This document shows, piece by piece, positions 33,340 through 44,316 of a stretch of 64,000 nucleotides of DNA. Source of the stretch: Papilionanthe hookeriana x Papilionanthe teres (lineage: Eukaryota; Streptophyta; Magnoliopsida; Asparagales; Orchidaceae). The stretch spans positions 59,190,155 through 59,254,154 of the forward strand of contig CM040428.1 in assembly GCA_022702705.1 (NCBI GenBank), written 5' to 3'. Position numbers and translations under genes: made by a program. Position 1 is the stretch's first letter, and every line of letters begins with the position of its first letter. Under the pieces are notes generated by a model. It searched no databases and was not told the origin of the DNA. It saw only the letters and a program-made list of their open reading frames with translations.

Positions 33340-33555
33340 AGAATGTGTGTGTGTATGCGCGGGTGTGTTGGTGGTGTATTTGGGTGTGTTGTGAGTTCGT
33401 GTATATATATGTACATACATATATACATTCATTCATGAATACACACATACATGCGTACATATATATGCACATACACGAACTAGCATTCATACATACGTAC
33501 ATACATACACACTCATCACGCATACATGCATTGCATACATGAATTGCATACATAT
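33340..33555. repeat. Degenerate (CATA)n/(TG)n microsatellite
   Basis: Runs of TGTG, TATA and CATACATA over about 200 bp, directly right of the Harbinger element. Reading frames across it are repeat artefacts. Confidence 0.85.
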
Positions 33556-33599
33556 GTTATGCGTGAGTTTAAAAGTCAAGATGAAAAAATAACTTACAC

Positions 33600-34065
33600 A
33601 TTAGAAGATGAACCTGCACAAAATGTAGCATCTTGTACAACCAAGCTATAATTCATTCATTTTGCTATATTATTTTTATTGTCGTGTGCCTTGGATTGGA
33701 TTAGAGTTATTTCCTTTCATATTTTATATTTACTTCTTTAGATTAGATTTATTTCGTTTCCTATATTAGGCTTTCCTATTTTATGTTATTTCCTTTATCT
33801 CTAAAATCATTAATATGAATTGATTAATTAGAGATATTTAGAGTTATATCTTTTCTTTCATATTATTTATTTTATATTGTCTTTCCTAGTTTAGGATCTA
33901 TGTAAGAGTTTTTATAACCCCTTTCATATCAATAAAAATTCTACTTAATTCCATATTATTATGAATTTCAAGAGTATGTATTCTTTTATCCATTATCATG
34001 TGTGCAGTGATCATACTGAGAAGGATGGCCTAATAGGATGTAATAAGTATTTTTAGGTATCACAT
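33600..34065 (+). mobile_element. Possible degraded copia LTR
   Basis: AT-rich sequence with motifs of plant copia LTRs: TTATTTCCTTT repeats, gtaagagtttttataaccccttt and a polyadenylation-like tatcaataaaaattc. It is followed at about 34056 by ggtatcac, a weak match to an initiator-Met PBS. It sits 1.3 kb upstream of the copia protease remnant at 35348. Boundaries are not defined. Confidence 0.3.
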
Positions 34066-34323
34066 CACACTACATTCTCTTAGACTGTCTCTAATAAAAA
34101 ACTTCATGTGCCATCTCTTTTCAACACTAATATTACTCTTCTTCAACCAAGTCAAAGCATATGGATGAGAATGCTTCTGAAGGCTCAATTTGTTCATCAA
34201 TCATGTTGATTTTATATATTCACAACTACTTTCTTCTATAATGAGGATGCACATTTTTCCCTTCACAGTGCAACCAAAACGAAGTTACTTTTACTCTCTC
34301 GTGAATTCATTCTGAAGGACTCA

Positions 34324-34617
34324 TCAGATTACTAGCATCTCTCTCGTTGGCTGGAAGTCTATATTCTTTCTTTGCGTCCTAAACTTTTTCAAGGCTTGTG
34401 TCACCGTCTGTGTTTTCACTACTTTGTGCTCAATGAAAGAGATTATTCTCTTGTTTAGACAATCATACGCAATGTGCATAAAACCGGGACACTTGAAGTG
34501 CTTCATGGTTGGGAAGAATTCAAGGGTGTTAGTGTGCCATGACCCAACCCGGGACTTGGAATTAACCAATGCTGGTACAGACGATCGGACAGTGTGAATT
34601 AAATTTTTTGTATTCAT
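34324..34617 (-). pseudogene. Ty3/gypsy gag C-terminal fragment
   Basis: On the minus strand KHFKCPGFMHIAYDCLNKR resembles the gag zinc knuckle of chromovirus-like gypsy elements with the first Cys lost. An acidic/polar tail ending QPTREMLVI follows. No other part of that element is next to it, so it is an isolated fragment, about 100 residues without the matrix/capsid part. Confidence 0.5.
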
Positions 34618-35345
34618 CTACAATTTAAAAGATAAAGACCTCCTAATCAATTTAAATTAAAGCAGTAAAATTAAATTTACCTCGTTAGTTGTTCATGCAT
34701 TTTATACACGTTTTCTTTTCTGTCGTTCATCTTTTAATAAATTAAATTAACCTGAAAAGTTATTTTAAAATAACTGAGCTGAACAGACAGTGAATACTCT
34801 CATAAATTATATTAATACAATAGAAAAAAGAAAGCAATATTCATGCCACTTAAACTTTTTTTATAAATCAATATAAATATTTGACATATTATTCAATGAT
34901 CTTACTATATCAGTATTGTTTTTATATCTGTACAACCGTTAAACTGTCATCACGGGTTCCAAGCATTGGATGTGAAAAGTGGAGAGTTGCGTTAGGTAGT
35001 TGACAACGAACATAAAATCTGTCGAAAAATCTTGACATAGAATGCAATAGAGAAAAATGAGTCATTTAGCCGGCTCCACTTAGTGGGATAAATGTTTGTT
35101 GCAGTATCTGTACAACAGACACATGAGCATTGCCTAAAATTATGTACCACTTAAGATATTTTAATTTCAATATCATTTTTCTTTTATGTGCATATGTTTC
35201 TTAGTGTTCTCCCACTAATACCAACAAATGGTGATTCCATTATAGTCAGCCATGCACATACAATCAATCTATGCAAATCCTATCATTCATAATTTCATAT
35301 CATTCAACATCTAATATTATAATGCATTAAATATTACATAATTAA
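34618..35345. other. AT-rich spacer, no feature recognised
   Basis: About 730 bp, low complexity in places. It may be decayed copia gag, given the protease remnant that follows, but no motif supports this. Confidence 0.35.
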
Positions 35346-35347
35346 TA

Positions 35348-35472
35348 TCATGGAAGATATTTATGCTCTTACCAACTACCAAGAGTTCACCGACTCCTAA
35401 TATGTTAGAGTTGTTGATGGATCTCACTCTAAGATTATTTTGAAGGGTGAAGTGAAAGTTCTCTAAGATATT
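35348..35472 (+). pseudogene. Ty1/copia protease-region remnant, left of the nested insertion
   Basis: The frame gives ALTNYQEFTDS then YVRVVDGSHSKIILKGEVKV. This matches the stretch after the catalytic DSG in copia proteases (VADGS...GxGxv). It ends at the ATATT duplication and resumes in the same frame at 53254. Stops are present. Confidence 0.6.
35468..35472. other. Target-site duplication ATATT (left)
   Basis: 5-bp direct duplication, identical to 53254-53258, bordering the 17.8-kb element. Confidence 0.9.
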
Positions 35473-37539
35473 TGTCGGCCAACATTTTTTTGCTCTTTTG
35501 AAAGATATAAAATTTAGTGAAAGATATATAATTTTGGAAAGTGTAGTTTTGAAAGTAGTGTATTTTAATTTTAAAAATGAGACCGCCTGATCTCATTGGT
35601 CCGATAATTTGCATAATCGTGTGCTCGGTGTCACGAAATGATACACTTTTCAAAAGATTAATGTATCATGCGACGGATAACCCAATCATACGAACTAAGG
35701 GACTCTGTGACATCCGTTTGGTCCGCGAACCTTTATGTGTGATCGACAAGTTCCCCTACCTAATAGAAAGACTAGTGCGGGTGTTATTTTATCCGGGTTC
35801 CAAGTCTCCTATGAGGCAAGCCCTCATAGCTTAATTACATCCCAAACGATCGTGTCACTTGAGAAGACTCTCGATAACGATCGGTGGTTCGTCTTCAAGG
35901 ACCAGGGTTTAGGTTTTCGCAGTAGGACGTGGAAAAGCGAGTGGAGTGGCTCGAATGCGGAACAGTTATTTTCGTGAGTCCAAAGGAAGAAAAGCGTAGG
36001 GGATGTCACGTATCCGAGCGCGAACCCCAACGACTTCCCAACTATCCTACTCGTCGTGCCGCGTTTTGGAGAAGAGGTTATTTAATCGTTTAATCTCGCC
36101 AATTTTATTATTTGCGACTTACACTCGCATAATACCCGATCATGCAAATAGCCGCCAGAGAGATATGAGGGTTTACGTCGTACCATACGACAACCTCGAA
36201 CCTAAAGCGTGTTAGGACTTACGTCGTGCGACACGGTCTGCACGTAAGCTTCAAAGAGGAAGTGAGGGTTTATGCCGCACCTGGGCGAGCTACCTCGAAG
36301 TCCTATATGTTCGTTGTTTAAACTAGGAAGAGTTTCGTCGTAGAAGATCCTCTTGTTGCTCAATCCAAGCTCCTCCGTTGTGTTGCCCACTTGAATTAGC
36401 TCCAAGCTTCTTCTGATGAAGATAATTCTGATGTCCAGGCTGTTCAAAGGGTTTTGTCGAGTGTGTTCCAATGTTTCGGGTTTTATTGTTGTTTTCAGCT
36501 TTAGCATGCAGAGTAAAGTAAATTGTTGGCAAATAAAAAGTGCTTGGAAAGTAAAGTCGCAAGAAAGTAGACAAACGAAATCAGCGTACGATTAAAACGT
36601 AAATGCGTACCCGGACATCCGCTACCGATGCATGACTAGTATTGCGAAACTCGTATGATTTGCAGTGGATTTAACAAACTTGTCTGAAAAGTAAACGGAG
36701 CGAGAAAACCGACAAGAAAGTCGGAAAATAAAGAAAACAAGTCGTAGAAATCGCAAGCAAAACTCGTAATCACATACGAAAGATCGGAACCGGGTATAAG
36801 ACATCAAGTACAGGTGGAGGCTCGTAGCCTGGATCAGTGTGCTTCCCGACCTCGGATAAGAGTTGCCAACCCGACGATCTAAGGAGGGTAATCCTTAACC
36901 TAATCCAAGTGATTAGCCATGTGACCTTCTGTAAGTTTTATAAGAAAAATTATTTGATTTTCATGCGAAGATGTTCTTTTTTTATATATAGTTTTTATGA
37001 AGAGTTATTTTTAACAAGCAAAAGAGACTTTTTTTTGTTTTTGTAAATATTTTGTAAAAATAATAGAGTCGCATACGCTAGTCACCTAATCGTGCTTTAG
37101 GACTACTAACGACCTAAGATCGTCTGGGAAACGATCTCACCGAGAGTCCAGCGAATAATATCATCCGGTCCTTTCCTCTCCCTTATCGAAGGTCCTTGAG
37201 GTAAGAGATACTATTCTAATTATCCCTCGAATCCCTCGTATCCCTAGTATAAGCACACATAAGCATTATCATCATCGCCTCGCCACCTGCATCTCGTACT
37301 TATACCAGTCCGATGATCCATATGTAGCTAAACAAATGTCCCCATTGCGGTGAGGATTCGAGCGTAATGTTCAAGCTCAAATCCCGTGCATCGGGTTTTA
37401 ATATTGGTTACGTCATTTTAGTGAATTCTACGCTGATTTAATTGGAAGGCGTGAATTAAGCCTCCGTGCGTTCCTCGTGTCTAGCTGTCTCGATTAGTTA
37501 GCGAATCAGAGTCGGTGCATAGGTCCACTATGTATTCGA

Positions 37540-37975
37540 AGGTTAGGTGGATCGGCTCTCTGCACCTGAGGGTGTGCTCCTAACTACTAGGAAGCTCTGT
37601 GCTGAGGATTAGGTGGGTGACTCTCACCTAGGGTGTGCTCCTAAGGTCTAGGAAGCCTATGCAGAGGATTAGGTGGGTGACTCTCACCTAGAGTGTGCTC
37701 CTAAGGTCTAGGAAGCCTATGCTGTGAATTAGGTGGATGGGCTCTCACCTAAGGGTGTGCTCCTAAGTCTAGGAAGCTTATGCTGTGAATTAGGTGGATG
37801 GGCTTTCACCTAGGGTGTGCTCCTAAGGTCTAGGAAGCCTATGCTGTGAATTGGGTGGGTGACTCACCTGGCGCGTCTCCTGAGGTCTGGTGAAGCCTAT
37901 CGCCGTGACTTAGGTGGGTGACTCTCACCTAGGTGTGCTCTAGGTCTATGAGCTCTACGCTCGTGAATTGTGTTC
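37540..37975. repeat. 61-bp tandem repeats in LTR copy A
   Basis: About seven units of gaattaggtggatgggctct, cacctagggtgtgctcctaa, ggtctaggaagcctatgctg. Several units contain agGTgg...ctcACct inverted halves that could form small hairpins. Confidence 0.85.
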
Positions 37976-39489
37976 GGTGATTAAGAACGTTTTACCCTTC
38001 CTAAGTTAAATCGAAATTCTCCTTTTTTTCGTGACTTAACCGTTTTAAAAGAACAAAAATAAGTCAAGAACAAAAGAGGCCGACTCACTTTCAAAAACTA
38101 AGAAAGCCAAAAAGAAAAGAAAAAGCAAGTGAGTCGAGCTGAAATATTAAATGTTCAATGGTACGTCAAGTATTGCCAGAAGAAGCCTAGCAAGGCTACG
38201 CGATAACCATACAAGCTCCTACGACTCCGAGCGAAGAACAATAAGCATCCCACAACACTCCTATGGCTTTTAAATACTTCAAACAACAATTCTAGCATCA
38301 AAGGGGCACTCGTACAACAATGGACAACACCTCTACAACGATTAATAGCTTCCAAAACAGCTCTCACAACAATTCTAATCCTCAAATATCACTTCTACAA
38401 GCGATTTGCAACTTCAAACAAGAACTTCGATGCACCAAACAAAGCACTTTTAGCTCTTCCAAACAACATTTTTCAAGCACCTATTCACTTCCTACAACAC
38501 CTAAATGATCAAAACAACAATTCCAAACAAGTAATCTTACACTCCAAGCAATAATCTTACACTCCCAAACAACGACTTACATCATTCCGACATCCACCAA
38601 ACAGTCCAAACAAGAATAAGATACATCACACAGGTAGTTTAAACAAACGGCGACAAACAACGGATAATCGCCCAATAAATCAGACCCAAAATCTCTTCCA
38701 AAACAACAAATATAAAAATCTCACATCATCACAAAAATCAAACTCAAAACAAGCCATAAATCAAGCACCTTTTACAAGCTTCAAACAACATTTTAAAAGC
38801 TCAAAGACAAGACATAAAACAGACTCCAAATGACATTTGTTAGGCCCAAGGTCGACGGAAGTGTAGGGCAAAGCACGTAAAAATAAATAAACAAAAAGAC
38901 AAAGCTAGAGTGATATCGCAATTCTTCTTCGAGTAGCCAATGTATCGAGCTAAGACCGTAAGAGTGCTAACAAACCGTAAAGCTTCTTCCGAGTCGTCTA
39001 ACAACAAGTTATATGAAAGCAGAGCTCATCCAATTCATCACAAATAGATAGGTTTACATACACATCACCTAATTCTTATGCATTTACATATGTAACACCT
39101 ACACTTCATGTTTTGCATTTATAATACAAGAATCATTCGCATCACATAAAAAAGCACTATTTTAAATTTTAAGAGGTAACATGCACTTTCAAATATAGAT
39201 AAGATGATATGAATGTAAACATTCAAGTTTTGGTGTTATACATGTAAATAAGTAAGAATTAGGTGGTATGTATGTAAAAGCCCCAATCGAAAGATTAAAT
39301 TAAAGAAAAGGAAGGAACTAGTGAGGCAAATGGCAATCGTGATAAGTAAAAAAACAAAGCTCAAATCTCATAAATCCCTCTCCGATTTAGGAAATCTATG
39401 ATTTAAGGCAAGGATCCAATAACAGCAGTAAATAACCACCATGAAATTTGAGTGATATCATGCCTAAAATCGCCTATCGTGTAACCATT

Positions 39490-40560
39490 TATGCCACAAA
39501 ACGAGAAGCGGTTTGGGTTTTACCCGACTTACCGTAGCCGGGAGCGAACCGAAGAGTATGCCGCGGGAAGGCGCAATCCGGAGGCTCGAGCAGGGCGAGT
39601 GCGGGAGACGAACGGCGTTTCGCGCGGAAGACCGGATCGAGTCGAGTGGGATATGAGCGGCGGTTCCGCGTGCGGTCGAGCGTCCGAGAGAGGCGGGATC
39701 CAGCAGACGAGTGCGAGAGTCGAGCGCGAGGTCGAGAGGTAGACGAGCGCGAGGTCGAGCGGGATTCGCAGGAGCGAGGAGACGGTGAGCGAGGCCGAGA
39801 GACGAGCAGTACCGCGAGTATCTCGAGCGGTGGACTCCGGCGCCGAGTGTCCGAGAGAGGCGGGGCCCCGGTCTCGCGAGATGACTTCGCGTGAAGGAGA
39901 GGCGAGCGTGTGAGCACGAGCGGGAGAGACGATCGAGCGTGCGAGTGCGGCGAGACGAGCGGGAGCGTGGGTTTCGGCGTCGAGGTCGGGGCGAGCGGAG
40001 GAAGCGTGCGTGCGCCTTCGATTTGCAGAGAGGAGGCGATTCGAGTCCCGGGAGTAGGAGTCGGCTTCCGTCTTCAAGAGCAAGAGGTGAGCGGGAGGAA
40101 GATGGCCGCGAGCAAGAACGAGCGGGGGAGCGCTTCCGTCGAGGAGGTTAACGGGTTTTCCGTCGCGTGTGAGAAGAAGGGCGGCCGAGGGCCTGCGGGA
40201 TCGGGTCGCGCGAGCGAGTGCGAAGAAAAGCGTGTGAGCGGGGAAGACGAGCGGGATCGAGTGGGCTTCGGCGTCGAGCGAGCACGAGCGAAAGCGGCAA
40301 GCGAGTGCGGCTGAGCTTTAGTTATCCGGGCGAGCGAGGCCGGGGCGAGCGGTAGTCTCCGTCGAGGAGCGAGAGGCGAGAGGGGAATAAAGCGAGCGAG
40401 GTGGGCTTCGGTGCGGAGGAAGGAGTCGAGTCGGTCTTCCGGGCGAGCTTCGATGGTGGCGAGCGAGAGAGGATGAATGGCGAATATTCAGGTGCAGAGA
40501 GGAGAAGCGACTTCGGCGTCGGAGGGGGAAGAGCCGAATGCCGTGAAGGAGGAGGAATCG
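39490..40560. other. GC-rich, G-skewed block of LTR copy A
   Basis: About 1.1 kb rich in gagcg/cgagcg on the plus strand, with high CpG, inside an otherwise AT-rich LTR. In element orientation it lies in the 5' part of the LTR (U3 side). Frames of up to 184 codons are Arg/Ser/Glu-rich on both strands and have no domain; I treat them as compositional. Confidence 0.65.
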
Positions 40561-41261
40561 AATCGTATAGCCAAAGAGACGTTATGCGGCACATTGGCGG
40601 GGAATTAAATGAATTCCATTCACGCGTACCGATGAAATTGGAATATCATAATGCTAATTAAATTTAATTAAGGAGAATTTAAGTAGGGTAGTTTGAAATT
40701 TGAAATTTGAAATTACAAATTTGGTTGTCGACTCGATCCGACATAATCGGGCTATGTTTAGCCCGACTCGAACCTCGGTGAAGCCTAGACTCAAATCCTT
40801 TAATTAAATTTAATATGCATCGATTTTCGTGCCGACGGCTCGCACACTGGAACCATAGCAATACGGGTGTCCCACCTAGCTAAAGTCAACGTCCTGGACG
40901 CATCCGCATGGTCTGTTTCGTCATCCGGCGTCGTCCGGACAAGTTCGCCGACGATCGGGTCAAAAAGTGTCGAATCGTGATGTATGCGAGTGCCGAGGTA
41001 TCGGTGATTCCCCTAGGGCCGCCCCTATTCATGTAGGAACTCGACTTCGAGTTTCACTTGTTCGGTCCCTAATCAACTTAGTGTAATGCCGAGGATTCGG
41101 GACCGTTCATGCGAGGCTCGGAGGAGTGAGGAATTGGCTCGAATTTTCTAAGTGGTGTGGTCCCGTACTAGTCCTCTAAGATGGTCAATAAGGAACTCAT
41201 AAAGCTAGATCCTGGGGGTCTAAGAGGAATATCCTAAGACCTCACTAAAATGAGGTCAACA

Positions 41262-41284
41262 AAAGGACCCCCAATAGGTGTGGT
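41262..41284 (-). promoter_or_regulatory. Polypurine-like segment next to the 3' LTR
   Basis: On the minus strand attgggggtcctttt ends at the 3' LTR start (41261). It is where the polypurine tract should be, but only GGGGG is purine-pure, so the PPT is weak or altered. The same 20 bp are complementary to a site near the 5' end of the internal region (47161-47180). Confidence 0.35.
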
Positions 41285-41584
41285 GTGCAAAACATGCACA
41301 CCGCGCGTATTGGTGTTGACCGAAGCGATCAACGGAACCAAAAGAACTGTCCAAGCACCAAATGTGGAATCGGGTCCGAAAAGGAATTTGAGTTAAGGTT
41401 CCCACTGGGAAACCCCAACTCAAGGAAAGACTTTAGTGTAGAATTTAAGAGTTTCTGCTGGGATAAAAGGATTTGCAATATGAGGTGTTGTTTGATTTAA
41501 TTGTTTTGTGATGTTTTTTTTTTTTTTTTTTTTTTTGTCTTGCAGAGATTGTTATGATTGTGAGGAGTGTCGTGGTTGTAAGTG

Positions 41585-42540
41585 AAAGGATTTGAATTGA
41601 ACATATCATAAATGTGTAAACATGCTGAGTGCTGAGAAAGGATTAGGATATAACATATCCCAATTGTGATGAGTGCTGAGAAAGGATTAGGATTAAACCT
41701 ATCCCAAATGTGATGAGTGCTGAGAAAGGATTAGGATTGAACCCATCCCAAATATGATGAGTGCTGAGAAAGGATTTGGATTTAACCTTATCCCAAATAT
41801 GCCGAGTGTTGAGAAAGGATTAGGATTGAACCTATCCCAAATGTGATGAGTGCTGAGAAAGGATTAGGATTAAACCTATCCCAAATGTGCTGAGTGCTGA
41901 GTGCTGAGTGCTGAGTGCTGAGAAAGGATTAGGATTGAACCCATCCCAAATATGATGAGTGCTGAGAAAGGATTTGGATTTAACCTTATCCCAAATATGC
42001 CGAGTGCTGAGAAAAGATTAGGATTGAACCTATCCCAAATGTGCTGAGTGCTGAGGAAGGATTTGGATTTAACCTTATCCCAAATATGCCGAGTGCTGAG
42101 AAAGGATTAGGATTGAACCTATCCCAAATGTGCTGAGTGCTGAGGAAGGATTTGGATTTAACCTTATCCCAAATATGCCGAGTGCTGAGAAAGGATTAGG
42201 ATTGAACCTATCCCAAATGTGCTGAGTGCTGAGGAAGGATTAGTACTATGCTTATCCTGAATGTGCTGAGTGCTGAGAAAGGATTAGGATTGAGCCTATC
42301 CCAAATATGCCGAGTGCTGAGAAAGGATTAGGATTGAACCTATCCCAAATGTGCTGAGTGCTGAGGAAGGATTAGGATATAACCTATCCTAAATATGTCG
42401 AGTGCTGAGAAAGGAATAAGACTATGTCTATCCCAATTCGTCGAGTGCTTTGAGTGCTCGAGTGCTGAGTGTTGAGTGCTGAGTGCTGAGAAAGGATTAG
42501 GATCCTACATATCCTTAAATGTGCCGAGTGCTGAGATTTC
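41585..42540. repeat. Tandem array of ~44-bp units near the 3' LTR
   Basis: About 20 units built on gtgctgagaaaggattagga, ttgaacctatcccaaatgt and gctga. Units alternate between ggattaggattgaacctatccc and ggatttggatttaaccttatccc variants, giving a ~88-90-bp higher-order period at about 42040-42240. Short gtgctga sub-repeats occur at about 41889-41920 and 42465-42490. Tandem repeats in the 3' untranslated part are a described trait of Tat/Ogre elements. Confidence 0.9.
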
Positions 42541-43170
42541 TGAAGTGTGGAAGTGTGGAAGTGTGGAGCCTGCCAAGTGGGAAGAATGATAATTTGTAAA
42601 AGTCGTGAAGTGGTGGAATTTATAAAATTGTGGTGATTGCGGACATAGATTTTATGAAATTAATGAGAGTTTGTGAGGGTGCAGAGTTGTTGCAGAATTA
42701 TGCAGATTTGCAGCGACTTAGAGACTTGTGAAGTTGTAAAATTGTGGATATTTGCCAAGAAATGTGAATGCAAAGATTTGTGAGTACAAAGACTTGTAGA
42801 GATTTGCTGACATTTGTGAAATTTGTAGAATTGTGGGGAATGACTAAGAAATGTGAATGCGAGGATTTGCGGAGGTTTGTAAATGATTTGTTGAGATTGT
42901 GAGTGCAGGGATTTGCGGAGGTTTGTGAGTTCTCTTTAGTTGCAATGTTGTCAGGATTTGGACCCAGTTTTAGACAAGTATGACATCGGTGCTCCTAGAA
43001 ACAAGACTGTCTTTGGACACCATGATGCGCAAGATTTCGAGGTGCCATCCATCGTGCTGGAGACATGTGCAAAAATAACCCATTCTTTAAGGTACTATCA
43101 AAATTGTATTCTTTCAAGTACACATAAAGATGTGCTATTTATAGGGACATCACAGCTCGAAAGGCTGTAG
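42541..43170. repeat. Degenerate G/T-rich simple sequence
   Basis: gaagtgtg repeats at 42540-42565, then loosely repeated gatttgtgag/aaatttgtgaag motifs to about 42940. It looks like a decayed continuation of the tandem-repeat zone. The last 230 bp are unassigned. Confidence 0.5.
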
Positions 43171-43549
43171 CTTTGTAGCTCCGTTCATAGCAGTCGTCGC
43201 TTCTTTATCACAGATTTTGTAAAGATGTTCACAATGCTTGAGAAATCATTTTGATACTCTTCGAATTGATGTTGGAGTAAAATCTTCCGGCATCGAAAGA
43301 TATGACTTCGTGTAATTTCCATTAAATTGCTAATAACATAAGCCTTTTTCCTTAATTCTTTCTTTCTGAGCCTGAGCAGATTTCAAATATTAGTTCATGT
43401 GATCAAAATATTTTTCATCTCCCAAAGATATTTCCGAGACAATTAATAGTCGACCAAAAGACACAAGATCACTTAACTCTTTCCCGAGTATAATATCCGA
43501 AGAATTTCTTAAGAGACCTTTCAAGTTTTATTAATTCGGAGAATTCAAA

Positions 43550-43805
43550 CACCAATTTTTGACTGCTCACCTCAAGCTTCTTCCCAGGGAGTCTCATTTT
43601 TTCTCCTTTTTTTTTTTGACGAATTACGATATCTGGTGAAGCATAATTTAAAAATTTTGAATGTCTAAATTGGGACACCAATTTTTGATTTCATGCCCAC
43701 CTCAAGCTTCTTCTCTAGGGATTTTTTTTTTTTTTTTTTTTTGCTCCTTTTATTTTCTGGGAATTACTGTATCTGGTAAAGCATAATTTAAAGATTTTGA
43801 ATGTC
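43550..43805. repeat. Tandem duplication of about 127 bp
   Basis: Two units start with acaccaatttttga, continue with cacctcaagcttcttc and end tttgaatgtct. The second carries a long T run at 43720-43742. Non-coding sequence between gag and the tandem array. Confidence 0.75.
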
Positions 43806-44316
43806 TGAACTCCCCTGATTAACAATTCTCAAATATTTCTTAAGACAAATCCTGAGATATTATAACTCGTTCGAAAGTCGAACCCGACTACTGACGGAGG
43901 TTTAAAAGTTTCGTGATATCCTTACCGATTACTCATATTATAATCACACCGACTTATTCTCGAAATTTACTCGCAGACCTACTCAAAATCTTTAAAGTGC
44001 GGGACCACATCATTAGGGCATTAATTTTATTTTCCCCCGAAATCATAATTTCTATGACGATGCTCGAAATTTTTTATTTTGATCGCTCCTTTCTCGGTAG
44101 TCGTCTCGTTGAGTTTTGAACATTTTGTTAACCATGCTTTTCAAATATTGAACAATTATGAAAAACAACAAGTTCTTTATTTATTTTATCATGCGGTGGG
44201 AGGGAAGGGACATACAAACATCGATACCACTAACATTTATTTCAAAAACAAAGTAGTACAATAAGAATCGAGAGATGTTTCATCCTTTGTCACCAGCATC
44301 GGAATCAATCGTAACA
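43806..44316. other. Unassigned internal sequence of the Tat/Ogre-like element
   Basis: About 500 bp where a complete element would begin pol. No protease or RT motif was found on either strand. Confidence 0.45.

Larger units (their letters stand above)
35473..41261 (-). repeat. 3' LTR (copy A, 5,789 bp)
   Basis: It starts TGTCGGCCAACA at 35473 and ends gaggtcaaca at 41261 on the plus strand. It contains the 61-bp repeats (37540-37975), an AT-rich region of about 1.4 kb, the GC-rich block (39490-40560) and a conserved end near 40870-41261. It differs from copy B mainly by many small indels. Confidence 0.9.

Noticed and set aside
39491..40314. Long Arg/Ser/Glu-rich frames in the GC-rich LTR block, also at 51485-52311
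   Set aside because: Frames differ between the two LTR copies through indels and are open on both strands because of GC composition; no domain.
41585..42540. CRISPR-like array
   Set aside because: Units are contiguous variants with no unique spacers, in a plant retrotransposon.
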